Below are positions 29,574 to 38,485 of a stretch of 64,000 nt of DNA, one piece after another. Both the position numbers and the translations under genes were made by a program. Origin of the DNA: Rhizobium rhododendri. Its GTDB lineage: Bacteria; Pseudomonadota; Alphaproteobacteria; Rhizobiales; Rhizobiaceae. The notes beneath the pieces are model-generated. The model made no database searches. It saw only the letters and a program-made list of their open reading frames with translations, and was not told the origin of the DNA. How positions within the stretch are numbered: the stretch's first letter is position 1; each line of letters starts with the position of its first letter. The DNA lies in the NCBI RefSeq assembly GCF_007000325.2, contig NZ_CP117268.1, positions 1,364,001 to 1,428,000 on the forward strand. Reading direction: 5' to 3'.

Positions 29574-30035
29574 GTATCAACCCCCATAAATGTAGCAGGC
29601 TAATAATGAGCCTGCCGACAAGTGAAAATGCGCGTCAAACAGATTTGCGCGGGGGAGTGATTACAAACCGGGTCGCGAGCGCCAACGCATATCGGATGCA
29701 TTTGGGCATTGCACGATCCGCTGAAACGCCAGCCGTTACACAGAAAATACGCCGACTTACTCGGTGATGCAATTTAGGTACAAAGCGATGTTGGGACATT
29801 GCTCATTTGCAACGTGCGACCCGGCAGGCAACGAGAAACCGGGTGAGCGGACTACAATTTATGGCCGCATGAGGCCGATCCATCATCAGATGGCTTCGAG
29901 TCTGGCCTGCCGTCGAACGCTGATTGGCTCGCGCCGGCGGTCCTTTATGCGTTCGCAAGCGACTATCCGTCCATGCAGCGCTGACGGGCTAGATACGTGG
30001 CGCGGGTCGGGATGCTCGAGGCTTTGAGATAGTCT
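29574..30035. other. non-coding stretch downstream of the ROK gene
   Basis: About 460 bases with no supported gene between the porin start and the ROK regulator stop, both on the minus strand. It should include the porin promoter near 29600-29700. An 87-codon frame at 29764-30027 has no motif or ribosome site and low-complexity arginine content, so it is left out. Confidence 0.4.
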
Positions 30036-31184
30036 CTAAAGGAAATATCGGACTTTGAGCGGCAATAGGGTGGCGCCGAGAGCTGCTGCATCGCCATCGG
30101 TCTGGCTAAGGAGAAGTTTGGCCTCCTGCGGTCCAATGTCGTAGCGGTGCTTGCGCGTCGAGGGCATGACGGCGCGTTCGATCATCATGTTTCCGAGCGC
30201 GCGAGGCAACTGGCCGCCGAGCACGATCGCCTGGGGGTCGATGACCGCAATCAAGCTTGCGATGAGCCGATTGAGTTGCGGCATTACTTCCGTCAGCCAG
30301 TCGCTGACGCCCGGCCACGCCGGATCGAACGTTTCGCAGAGCATCTCCACCGACGAGACATCAACGCCGTTCTCCAGCAGCCTTTGCATGAGATACTGAA
30401 GCGCCGGCCTGCGCGCTGCCTCATCCGCGTTGTAAATGCCGCTCAATTCGCCAGCGTTTCCATAGAAACCATGGAATGGCTTGCCATCGAGGATGAGGCC
30501 GCCGCCGAATCCGTAATTGAACGAGAGATAGGCAAATGTCTGGCACCACAGACCGACGCCGCGAAGGCTCTCGCCGATCGCGCCCGTGGTTCCATTATTC
30601 TCCAACCAGACAGGCAATCGGAATGCACTTTCCATGATCGGCTGAAGATCGATCAGGGACCATTGCCGCAATGGTTCCGGTGCATTGAAAATGTGGTTTT
30701 TCGAAACGAAAAAGCCGGACATGGAAAAGCCGAGGCCAATCAGCCGTTCGCGCGCAATTGCGTGCTTCACAAGCAACGCATCCAGTGTCCGGGTCAGGGC
30801 GACCAGTGTTTCCGTCCGGTCATGCGGTGCGATTGAAAGCTTCTCCTGGGCAACGACGCCACAGCCGAAGTCCGAGATGCACAACACCGCCGAATCGGTA
30901 TTGATGGATATCCCGATCGAAAAGACTGCGGTCTTGACCAGTTCAATCGTCGGGCTTGGCTGGCCCCGGCTGCCTCGTAGCGGTTTGCCGGTCTGGAGCA
31001 ACCCGCGCTCAATCAGCCCCTCGACCAGCCGGTGAACCGATTGCTGGGCCAGGTTTGTGTGCGCAGTAATTGTCGCACGCGCGATCGGCCCGTGCCGTCT
31101 GACGATATCAAGTATCAATCGCTCATTATCGCTGGCGAGAGGGCGGCGATCGAGCTCAAAAGAGGCGTCTGTTGCTGAAACCAT
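30036..31184 (-). CDS. ROK-family transcriptional regulator
   Basis: A 382-residue NagC/XylR-type repressor. The N-terminal winged helix (ILDIVRRHGPIARATITAH, then QQSVHRLVEGLIERG) precedes an actin-like ROK domain with GLGFSMSGFF and an NGTTGAIGE segment. The zinc-binding CxCGxxGC motif of classical ROK proteins is not evident; the matching region reads FHGFYGNAGELSG. The ATG at 31184 is chosen; a TTG at 31220 is also open. It is divergent from an ABC importer with a palindrome between them, so it probably represses that operon and itself. Confidence 0.88.
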   Translation of the reverse strand: MVSATDASFELDRRPLASDNERLILDIVRRHGPIARATITAHTNLAQQSVHRLVEGLIERGLLQTGKPLRGSRGQPSPTIELVKTAVFSIGISINTDSAVLCISDFGCGVVAQEKLSIAPHDRTETLVALTRTLDALLVKHAIARERLIGLGFSMSGFFVSKNHIFNAPEPLRQWSLIDLQPIMESAFRLPVWLENNGTTGAIGESLRGVGLWCQTFAYLSFNYGFGGGLILDGKPFHGFYGNAGELSGIYNADEAARRPALQYLMQRLLENGVDVSSVEMLCETFDPAWPGVSDWLTEVMPQLNRLIASLIAVIDPQAIVLGGQLPRALGNMMIERAVMPSTRKHRYDIGPQEAKLLLSQTDGDAAALGATLLPLKVRYFL

Positions 31185-31260
31185 GGCGTCTGGATTAACC
31201 GGTAGGCTTATTATCTGCAACGGTGAGTATCGCTCTCAAGCAGACTTCACGAAACTGTCA

Positions 31261-31289
31261 TAAATATTACACCTAATGTGTAGTATTTA
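31261..31289. promoter_or_regulatory. palindromic operator between ROK gene and ABC operon
   Basis: TAAATATTACAC-ctaat-GTGTAGTATTTA is an inverted repeat with 12-base arms, 11 of 12 matching, around a 5-base centre. It lies 32 bases before the ABC binding-protein start and about 75 bases from the ROK start on the other strand. Length and AT-rich ends fit a ROK dimer site. It is the strongest palindrome in the divergent promoter. Confidence 0.75.
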
Positions 31290-31321
31290 GCCCCATCTTC
31301 CAATGCGGCTGAGGGGAACCC

Positions 31322-32545
31322 ATGTCATTGAAGTCCTGTGCGATTGCCTTACTGGCGATGTTTGCTTCGCCTTGTATAGCAGCAGATACGAATATGAAAA
31401 ATCTCGACTTCGATCTGGCAAAGGTGACCCGCGACAATTTCTACGACATCATTGTTCCCGCCGCGAAGGCCGAGGGTACGGTAACGATGTACAATTTCGC
31501 TGGCAGCTTCAGCGATACGTGGCAGGAACTGATCACCCGCTTCAAAGCCAAATATGGCATCAACGTCGAATATCACGACGTCAATGGCGAGCAGGCCAAC
31601 CAGCAACTCATTGTCGTTCAGCAGGCCGGGCAGGATGCGCCTGTGGATGCCTATTTCACAGGAGGGGGAAGCTTTCCGCTTCTCTCTTCGAAAGGCGTGA
31701 TAGGCAATATTGCGCTGACCAAGATCTTGCCGAATATGAGGAGCTACGATCCGACGCTTGCCGACACTGTTTTCGGCAAACCGCACGGCGGCAGCTTTCC
31801 GTTGGTTCACCTCAATCAGACGGCGATCGGCTATGACGCTGCTTTCGTCAAGCCGGAGGAAGTCCCGAAGAATTTCGACGAACTGCTCGTGTGGGCCGAG
31901 AAGCATCCAAAACGTCTTGGCGTCACCCTTCCGTCCAAGGGTGGATCCGGCAGCGGGTTCATCTACTCCGTGGCGCTCAGCTACCTCACCGGTGATTGCC
32001 GCAAGCAATTGACCAACTATGCCCAGACCGCTCAGGAAGCCGAAGATTGGGCTATGAAATCGGATTGTCTCGATCCGGTGTGGAGCTACTACCGCCGCCT
32101 GCTGTCCGTCGCCGAACTCACCAATGGCAATGCCGACACACTCAACCTGATCAATAATCAACAGTTGTACATGGGCACGGTCTGGGAAGACCAGGTGATG
32201 ACCTTCCTCTCGACGAAACAACTGCCTGATACCTTTCGCCTCACCTTGCTGGAAAAAGGCCAGGTCGGTTCGGGCGACGCCATGATCGTGCCAGCCAACG
32301 CCAAGCATGTTGCGGCAGCACTCCTGCTGGTCGACATGGCGATGAGCAAGGAATTCCAGCTTTGGAAGTTGGAAAACAAGGCCTCGCGGTCCCCTCGCAC
32401 CGACGTGACGGACAACCTGATCTCCGCATCCGCCCAAACCCACATGCTGCCGGCCAGCGTCTATCCGCGCCTCTCGGTGCCAGCCTTCTGGGATATGTCG
32501 ACCGCGCTCGGCGAGGCACTGGACGAAAAAGTGCTCAACCAGTAG
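31322..32545 (+). CDS. ABC importer periplasmic binding protein
   Basis: A 407-residue extracellular solute-binding protein with a signal peptide ending near SPCIA (about residue 20). The lobe-one pattern EGTVTMYNFAGSFSDTWQELI resembles binding proteins of the spermidine, iron and sugar-phosphate clusters. The ATPase, two permeases and a phosphodiesterase follow on the same strand. The ligand is unknown. The downstream glycerophosphodiester phosphodiesterase suggests a phosphodiester or glycerol-phosphate compound, and ROK control is more usual for sugars. Confidence 0.88.
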   Translation: MSLKSCAIALLAMFASPCIAADTNMKNLDFDLAKVTRDNFYDIIVPAAKAEGTVTMYNFAGSFSDTWQELITRFKAKYGINVEYHDVNGEQANQQLIVVQQAGQDAPVDAYFTGGGSFPLLSSKGVIGNIALTKILPNMRSYDPTLADTVFGKPHGGSFPLVHLNQTAIGYDAAFVKPEEVPKNFDELLVWAEKHPKRLGVTLPSKGGSGSGFIYSVALSYLTGDCRKQLTNYAQTAQEAEDWAMKSDCLDPVWSYYRRLLSVAELTNGNADTLNLINNQQLYMGTVWEDQVMTFLSTKQLPDTFRLTLLEKGQVGSGDAMIVPANAKHVAAALLLVDMAMSKEFQLWKLENKASRSPRTDVTDNLISASAQTHMLPASVYPRLSVPAFWDMSTALGEALDEKVLNQ

Positions 32546-32643
32546 CGGCCAACCGACCGGAGACATCTCAGATCGGCCCATCAGCCGTGCTGTGATCTCC
32601 GTCGATCAAGGACCAGCATCGCCCCCGGCCGGAGTAGATAGCC

Positions 32644-33684
32644 ATGAGCGAACTCGAAATCACCGATATATCCAAGGCCTACGGCCTGAGCCGGGCGTTG
32701 CATCCGGTTTCGATCAGCGTTGAGCGGGGCGAATTTGTAACCATTCTCGGACCGTCTGGATGCGGGAAGTCGACGCTCCTTCGCATTCTGGCGGGCATCA
32801 CGACACCGAGCAGCGGAAAAGTTCACCTGGCCGGGCGGCGGATCGATACGGCGCCGCCGGAAGCGCGTGACATAGCGATGGTCTTTCAGTCCTACGCACT
32901 GTTTCCCCACATGTCGGTGGCGAAAAATCTCGGTTTCGGGCTAAGGATGAAAAAGGTACCCCCAGGGGAGCGCGAGCGCCGCATTGCCCATGCGCTCGAG
33001 ATCTGCAACCTGACCGGACTTGTCGATCGCATGCCGCGTCAGCTTTCGGGCGGGCAGCAGCAGCGCGTTGCCCTGGCACGGGCCATTGTCATGCAGCCCG
33101 GCTTGCTGCTGTTCGATGAGCCACTGTCGAACCTCGACGCCAAGCTGCGCGAAATGCTGCGCCACGAACTGGTCGAACTGCACAGGCGCATCGGCACCAC
33201 CAGCCTCTATGTCACCCACGACCAGGCCGAAGCGATGGCGATGTCGGACCGCATCGTCGTGATGAACGAAGGCCGGGTGGTGGAGATTGGCACGCCGCTC
33301 GATCTCTACCGCTCGCCGAGGCACGCATTCACGGCAGGCTTCCTCGGCCAGACCAACATCATCGCCGTCCATGCCGATGGCAGACATGCGCGGCTTCCCT
33401 GGGGGCAGTCGGTGTTGCTCGATTCCGGGTCTGCGGGCGCGGCCCAGATTTCCGTGCGACCGGAAAATATCAAAATCATTGTCGACGCCGAGGGACCCGG
33501 CACTGTCACCGCCCTTTCCTTCCTGGGTGCCAGCGCGCTCTACACCATCTCGATTGCCGGCCAGGTGATCAAGGTCAGCAAGGCCGGGGCCGACAACCTG
33601 ATCGAGGTCGGCAGCAGGGTTGCGCTCGCTCTTCCCGACGTCGCCCATCGTCTCGATGACCGGCCAGCAAGGGAAGCGGCATGA
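32644..33684 (+). CDS. ABC importer ATPase (UgpC/MalK/PotA type)
   Basis: A 346-residue ATPase with Walker A GPSGCGKST (residues 36-44), Q-loop VFQSYALFPH, signature LSGGQQQR (134-141), Walker B LLLFDEPLSNLD and switch His in LYVTHDQAEA. A C-terminal TOBE domain (about 240-340) is present, as in MalK and UgpC. It overlaps the first permease gene by four bases. Confidence 0.94.
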   Translation: MSELEITDISKAYGLSRALHPVSISVERGEFVTILGPSGCGKSTLLRILAGITTPSSGKVHLAGRRIDTAPPEARDIAMVFQSYALFPHMSVAKNLGFGLRMKKVPPGERERRIAHALEICNLTGLVDRMPRQLSGGQQQRVALARAIVMQPGLLLFDEPLSNLDAKLREMLRHELVELHRRIGTTSLYVTHDQAEAMAMSDRIVVMNEGRVVEIGTPLDLYRSPRHAFTAGFLGQTNIIAVHADGRHARLPWGQSVLLDSGSAGAAQISVRPENIKIIVDAEGPGTVTALSFLGASALYTISIAGQVIKVSKAGADNLIEVGSRVALALPDVAHRLDDRPAREAA

Positions 33685-34541
33685 TGGGCGTTCTTCTTCG
33701 AGACCGGCGCTTCTTTGTGCCGCTGTTGCTGGCGCCGGGCGTTGGCTATTTGCTGCTCTTCTTTGGCGGGCCGCTGTTTTCCACCTTGGTTGGCAGCTTT
33801 CTCAATGACGACGGAGTGTTGACGCTGCAGTGGTATGTTCGGATATTTACCAGGCCGTCCATGCTGCGCGGCCTCAAGACGTCGATCTATTACGGCGTCG
33901 CACCCGTTATCGTTTCCATTCTCGTGTCGGTGCCACTCGCTCTTTTGATCCGCAGGAGCTTTCTCGGACGCAAGCTTTTCAGCGGCCTGTACAAACTTCC
34001 CATGGCGGTGCCCGGCATTATCGTCGGCTTGATGGTCATCGTGATGTTCGAACGCGGCGGCTTTGTCGATCGTGTCATCGCACCTTTTGGCCTCGGTCTT
34101 CCCAAGCTGGTGCGCGACGACTGGGGTGTTGGCGTCATTCTGGCCAGCGTCTGGAAACAGATCCCGTTCATGACCTTGATCATCACCAGCGCTTTCGCGG
34201 CCATTCCCGAAGATATCCGTTTTGCATCGCGAACCCTCGGCGCATCGCGGATCAAGACGTTCCTGTTCGTCGAGGTGCCGCTTGCCATGCCCGGTATCAC
34301 AGCTGCAATTCTTCTGACCTTCATCGGCTCGATGGGCTCATATGCCATTCCCGATATCGTCGGTCCGCCCGTTGCCCGGCCGCTCTCGGTCCTGATGGTC
34401 AACGAGTTCAATCAGGGACATTTTCCGCAGGTCTATGCGATGGGCATGTTGCTGAGCCTCTTCGCGGTTCTGGTCCTGATGGCCTATTACGCGCTGACCG
34501 ATCGTATCGGCGCTGGAAATGCGAAGGGAGGCCATCAATGA
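33681..34541 (+). CDS. ABC importer permease, first
   Basis: A 286-residue inner-membrane permease of the binding-protein-dependent type. About six helices are seen, with the EAA coupling loop reading RFASRTLGASRIKTFLFVEVPLAMPGI. Its start overlaps the ATPase stop and its stop overlaps the next permease start, both by four bases, so the operon is translationally coupled. Confidence 0.93.
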   Translation: MMGVLLRDRRFFVPLLLAPGVGYLLLFFGGPLFSTLVGSFLNDDGVLTLQWYVRIFTRPSMLRGLKTSIYYGVAPVIVSILVSVPLALLIRRSFLGRKLFSGLYKLPMAVPGIIVGLMVIVMFERGGFVDRVIAPFGLGLPKLVRDDWGVGVILASVWKQIPFMTLIITSAFAAIPEDIRFASRTLGASRIKTFLFVEVPLAMPGITAAILLTFIGSMGSYAIPDIVGPPVARPLSVLMVNEFNQGHFPQVYAMGMLLSLFAVLVLMAYYALTDRIGAGNAKGGHQ

Positions 34542-35398
34542 CGCTCTCCATTGCCGCGGCACCACCGCGCCGTCGCCGCTACTTCACACAGGAAGATCGT
34601 CTCCCGGTGGCGATCGGCCTTTACGGCGCCCTTTTTCTTGCCATTGCGCTGCCACTGGCACTGATGTTCCTTTGGAGCATTGCGGACGGATGGCAGCCGC
34701 CGCTTGTCGTGCCGCGGAACTATACCGCAAGCCGCTGGACGATCATCCTGTCAGATCCGGGCCTTCTGCGGGCCGCAATCAACAGTATCCTGATTGCCGT
34801 GGTCGTGACATCGGCAACCGCCTTCCTGGCGCTCCCCACGGCTTGGGCGATGGCCCGCTTTCCATTCCGCCTCAAGCGGTTGGTGGAGATCTTCATTCTT
34901 GCGCCGATCATCATTCCGGGCCTCGTTGTGGCGATCGGCATCGGGAAGCTCTTCATGACGCTCGGGCTCTCTTACTCCATCTTAGGCGTGGTCCTCGTGC
35001 AGATCGTCGGCACCTTGCCGCTGATGATCCGGCTGATGAGCGCAACGCTCGAAACCATTCCTGACGACGTGATCCATGCCGCACGCTCGCTTGGCGCGGG
35101 CACTGCCGGCATCGTTGCCCACATCATACTGCCACTTGCCGTCCCCGGGCTTCTCGCCGGTGGACTGATGTCGTTCATCGGCAGTTTCGAGGAATTCGAC
35201 AAGTCCTTCATCGTCGGCGCGCCGGTCGTCGAGACGCTGCCGATCAAGCTCTACATGTATCTCGATCCCTATTCGATACAGCTCCCGCTGGCCTCTATCA
35301 TCTCCTTCATCCTCCTCCTGCCTGCGCTCATCGTTTTCATCATTGCCGGACGCATCCTGCGCGACGACCTGATGGCAGCGGGCATGGGCAAGATCTGA
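34538..35398 (+). CDS. ABC importer permease, second
   Basis: A 286-residue permease, six helices, with EAA loop HAARSLGAGTAGIVAHIILPLAVPGL. The start at 34538 has AGGGAGG nearby and overlaps the previous gene by four bases; the longer open frame upstream is a shadow of that gene. It pairs with the preceding permease to form the channel. Confidence 0.93.
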   Translation: MTLSIAAAPPRRRRYFTQEDRLPVAIGLYGALFLAIALPLALMFLWSIADGWQPPLVVPRNYTASRWTIILSDPGLLRAAINSILIAVVVTSATAFLALPTAWAMARFPFRLKRLVEIFILAPIIIPGLVVAIGIGKLFMTLGLSYSILGVVLVQIVGTLPLMIRLMSATLETIPDDVIHAARSLGAGTAGIVAHIILPLAVPGLLAGGLMSFIGSFEEFDKSFIVGAPVVETLPIKLYMYLDPYSIQLPLASIISFILLLPALIVFIIAGRILRDDLMAAGMGKI

Positions 35399-35428
35399 TG
35401 CGTCCCAACCTGTCGAAAGTCGAAAACT

Positions 35429-36316
35429 ATGCAACACGCGCCTGCCACTGACCGTATTCCTGCTTTCCACGGCGACGTCCTCGAGATGACGACGCGCAGC
35501 AACCCCGCGATCCTGACCATCGCCCATCGGGGCGTCTGGAAGACGACGGCGGAAAACTCGCTTGCCTCCATTCGTGCTGCAATCGCGCTCGGCGTCGAGA
35601 TGGTGGAAATCGACGCCCAGTCGTCCGCCGACGGGGTGCTTGTGGTCATTCATGACGAAACTCTCGATCGAACGACAACGGCAACGGGGAAAGTTGGCAA
35701 CATGCCGTTTTCCTCCCTCCGTCGCGCCATGCTGCGCGCTGGCGCCGGTGGAGCGCATGCAACCGCCACCGAAGAGTGCGTGCCAACCCTTGCAGAAATG
35801 CTCGAAGAAGCGCGCGGACGCATTGCCATCAATATCGATACGAAGTTCATCCGTGATCTGCCGCTCGTCATGAGTACGGTGCTGAGGCTCGGAATGGAGA
35901 GACAAGTTCTGGTAAAGACGGATATTGATCCGACGGCGGACCGTTTCGCGCTCATCGACCAGGACTGGTTCGGACGTATTCCACATATGCCGATGTTCCA
36001 GGTGCGTCCAAACGGCAAATTTGCGGAGGATCTCCGCCGTATCGAACGGCTTCGCGCGCCGATGATAGAAGTAAAATTTTCCGACATTGCCGATCTCGCC
36101 GCAGGCCGCGAAGAACTGGAGCGCCAGAACATCCGGCTATGGATCAACACGCTCGATGTCTCCCATTGCCTCGCCTACAACGACACACGGGCGTTAAGCG
36201 AACCAAGTCAGGTTTGGGGCGCGCTGAAGGAAGCCGGGGTCGGCGCAATCCAGACAGACGAAGTTGAGGCATTCAAGGCCTGGTTGACAAGCGATGCCGC
36301 GCAAGGCCCCGCATGA
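35429..36316 (+). CDS. glycerophosphodiester phosphodiesterase family protein
   Basis: A 295-residue GDPD-family TIM-barrel enzyme that hydrolyses glycerophosphodiesters to glycerol-3-phosphate and an alcohol. Catalytic features are AHRG (H33, R34), E42 in AENSLAS, E60 and D62 in VEIDAQ, and H75 in VVIHDETLDRTT. No signal peptide is seen, so it acts in the cytoplasm, as expected for a substrate brought in by the preceding importer. A start at 35486 (MTTRSNPAI) is also possible. The arrangement mirrors ugp operons, where ugpQ is the phosphodiesterase. Confidence 0.92.
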   Translation: MQHAPATDRIPAFHGDVLEMTTRSNPAILTIAHRGVWKTTAENSLASIRAAIALGVEMVEIDAQSSADGVLVVIHDETLDRTTTATGKVGNMPFSSLRRAMLRAGAGGAHATATEECVPTLAEMLEEARGRIAINIDTKFIRDLPLVMSTVLRLGMERQVLVKTDIDPTADRFALIDQDWFGRIPHMPMFQVRPNGKFAEDLRRIERLRAPMIEVKFSDIADLAAGREELERQNIRLWINTLDVSHCLAYNDTRALSEPSQVWGALKEAGVGAIQTDEVEAFKAWLTSDAAQGPA

Positions 36317-36458
36317 TGGCAATCGTGGACGGAGGCATGGTCGGTGCATTGACCCTTTTTGTTCAAGCAATCGCTTTTAAGCGCAGGCACCGTGACTTCG
36401 TCCCAACCGGCAATCCGATGCTTGCCGATAAGGTCTTTCTCGTTGAGTTCCCGGACCA

Positions 36459-36959
36459 ATGCTGAATGAGAAGAAAAAACGCCGACGATGCGCGCAGCGA
36501 TCGTCGCCTACCGACAAGCAATATGCTGCCCTTTGCTTCAGGCTCGTGCCCGGCTGGGAAGAGCCCATTCAGGTCCTGCTGATTACGAGCCGTAATTCTG
36601 GCCGCTGGATCATCCCGAAAGGCTGGGGCTTTGCCAAGAAAAAACCTCACGAAGTCGCCCAGCGTGAGGCATGGCACGAAGCCGGGGTACGAGGGCGCGT
36701 TCGCAAGAAGCCTTGCGGCTACTACACCTACAAGAAAAAGCTGAGTGAGGAGGAGAGCGTCCTGACCGTTGTTCAGGTCCATCTTCTCAACGTTCTCGAA
36801 CTGGACAGCCAGTTCCCTCAGAAGGATGAGCGGGAACTTCGCTGGTTTTCCCCCGGCGCAGCCGCGGCAGCCGTCCACGAGCCCGATTTGAAGTGCCTGA
36901 TTTCAAGCGTGCGGGAATTGGCAAACCAGTTCATATGCCCCAAGCCCGATACCTGGTAA
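36459..36959 (+). CDS. NUDIX hydrolase
   Basis: A 166-residue NUDIX protein of the type that follows a WIIPKGWGF stretch, related to diphosphoinositol-polyphosphate hydrolases. The NUDIX box spans about residues 55-77 and ends REAWHEAGV. The first glutamate of the canonical box is a lysine and the second glutamate of the RE-U-x-EE core is a histidine, while the metal-binding RE and EAG are kept. Lysine at the first position is usual in this alphaproteobacterial subgroup. A basic N-terminus (KKKRRR) precedes the domain. Substrate unknown. Confidence 0.87.
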   Translation: MLNEKKKRRRCAQRSSPTDKQYAALCFRLVPGWEEPIQVLLITSRNSGRWIIPKGWGFAKKKPHEVAQREAWHEAGVRGRVRKKPCGYYTYKKKLSEEESVLTVVQVHLLNVLELDSQFPQKDERELRWFSPGAAAAAVHEPDLKCLISSVRELANQFICPKPDTW

Positions 36960-37174
36960 CTGGTTGACCAACTTTCTGACTTCCGCCGACGTTTGACATC
37001 CGCAGTTGGACTGCAAGCGATGTCCACGCGGCTCCTGATGTGCTCGGGGCCGGCGATTGTTCGCGGATCACAGCCGTCGGCGCCTGAGGGGCGCAAGCCG
37101 GATCCGACATTCGGTAAAAGCCGTCAGCATCCACCGGTTTCTGTTGTCGATTACCTATCTCGAGCGACATGCCG

Positions 37175-37845
37175 CTAGCGGAGTGGACGGGTTTGCATTT
37201 TTACGGCCGCCGCCTCGATGGAGGCAAGGCGCTCCGGCGCCAGCGCTGAAACGTAAGACCAGGTGATCGAAGCCATGCCGGTGCCAAAGAACGCGATTGC
37301 CAAAAAGAGGATAATCAACGGCGGGCTATCATCGAACTGAGCACCAATGATCAGTATGGACAAAGCGATGCCGGTGAGGACCGGAATTTTGCGCGATGCA
37401 CTGAGGCTGAATTTTGCCCGAAGCAGCGCATCTGACAGGAAGCCCGACACCAACACGCCAGCAAACCGTGCAAGAAACGGTACTGATGCGTAAAATCCCG
37501 CCTTGATAAAATCCAGGTGGCGATATTGAACAAGGTAGGTCGGAAACCACCTCAAGAAAAAATTGGCCGATGCCAGATAGCTGAATTGTCCGATGTAGAT
37601 CCCCCACAGCTTCTTCTTGCTCAGGACAAATTTCAGGTCGTGCCACGAAAATGCACTCCTTCCTGCCTGCTCGCTTTGTAGTCGGTCGCTCAGTTCCGGC
37701 ACCCCTCCCCTCTCTTTGATGAGATTAAGTTCGGCTTGATTGGTGCCTTTGAAGTGTCGAGGATCCTGTAGATCGTCGCCCAAAGAACGGCTGCGACCAG
37801 TCCGAGCATGCCGGTCATGACAAAGACCGGAGGGAGCGCCAACAT
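37175..37845 (-). pseudogene. MFS sugar-acid transporter remnant (frameshifted, truncated)
   Basis: The C-terminal half of an anion:cation symporter family MFS protein (GudP/ExuT-like) is readable: FLRWFPTYLVQYRHLDFIKA, FLARFAGVLVSGFLSDALL, ASITWSYVSALAPERL. Upstream, 37845 to about 37765 encodes VFVMTGMLGLVAAVLWATIY in another frame. The two join if one G is restored to AGGAT (AGGGAT), giving YRDPRHFKG. So there is a single-base deletion near 37764. The first six helices and the last helices are missing. The gene cannot make a transporter. Confidence 0.8.
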
Positions 37846-38004
37846 CTCACTTAAATTCAACAGACGGGGACGATGTTTATCGGTGACTTCGTCGCTGGGG
37901 CGCAGCTTCCCGTTTCATGTCCTCATCTAGTTGCTTTACCGCTTGGGAAAATCGAACATTGTCCGATTGTGACCAAAGGCTGGGCTGCGGGGATAGGTCC
38001 AATC

Positions 38005-38190
38005 CAAAATTTGTAGAGGCTTTGCGCAAATTCTCGTTCTCGTGACGACCTCCCCCGGCTCTCCCGTTCCGGAGCCTTCACCGTCTCGGTCACGTCGTTT
38101 GGCAGGCCTGCCCGCTTGCCTCCCTCGACCTGTGCCTTCTTCGTCCACGCCTTGAGCGTCTGTGCCGAGCGGCCGATCTATTCTGCGATA
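38005..38190 (-). pseudogene. IS3-family OrfA transposase relic
   Basis: One minus-strand frame reads AE-stop-IGRSAQTLKAWTKKAQVE, then GGKRAGLPNDVTETVKAPER, which follows the pattern of IS3-group OrfA proteins (IGxxxQTLxxWVKKAEVDxGxRAGLPxDxxEKVKALERE). It has an in-frame stop, a degraded C-terminus and no OrfB. The flanking bases 37846-38004 and 38191-38485 contain no recognisable gene; a 90-codon frame over this stretch is in the wrong phase. Confidence 0.65.
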
Positions 38191-38485
38191 AAGGAAAGGG
38201 CAGTGCACTGCGACGGATGCCGGGCGTCATGTGACCTGCTCTGGCACCGTTCGCACGGCACGGAGACTTCAGGAGAAAATTTGTTCGCCGTCTTGCGGGG
38301 ACATAGACCCTGCGTCTCTCGTGGTGGGTCCTGCGACAAACCCGGGCGGTCCATGCGCGTGGATCGAATGGCGATTGCAGCATTTCAGTTCAAACAGTTA
38401 GGCATCAAAATAGGCTGATGCTGCGACATGATCTCCCGCTCGGCCAGAACGCGGTGGTCTTGGGTTTTCGTGACGAGGATTGCCG

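Noticed and set aside
29764..30027. 87-codon ORF between porin and ROK genes
   Set aside because: Arginine and serine-rich without motif. Probably chance.
33830..34537. N-terminal extension of the second permease to 522 residues
   Set aside because: The added part is an out-of-frame translation of the first permease. The ATG at 34538 has a ribosome site and ATGA overlap.
37175..37783. MFS fragment as a working transporter
   Set aside because: Half of the membrane helices are missing and a frameshift separates the only upstream part.
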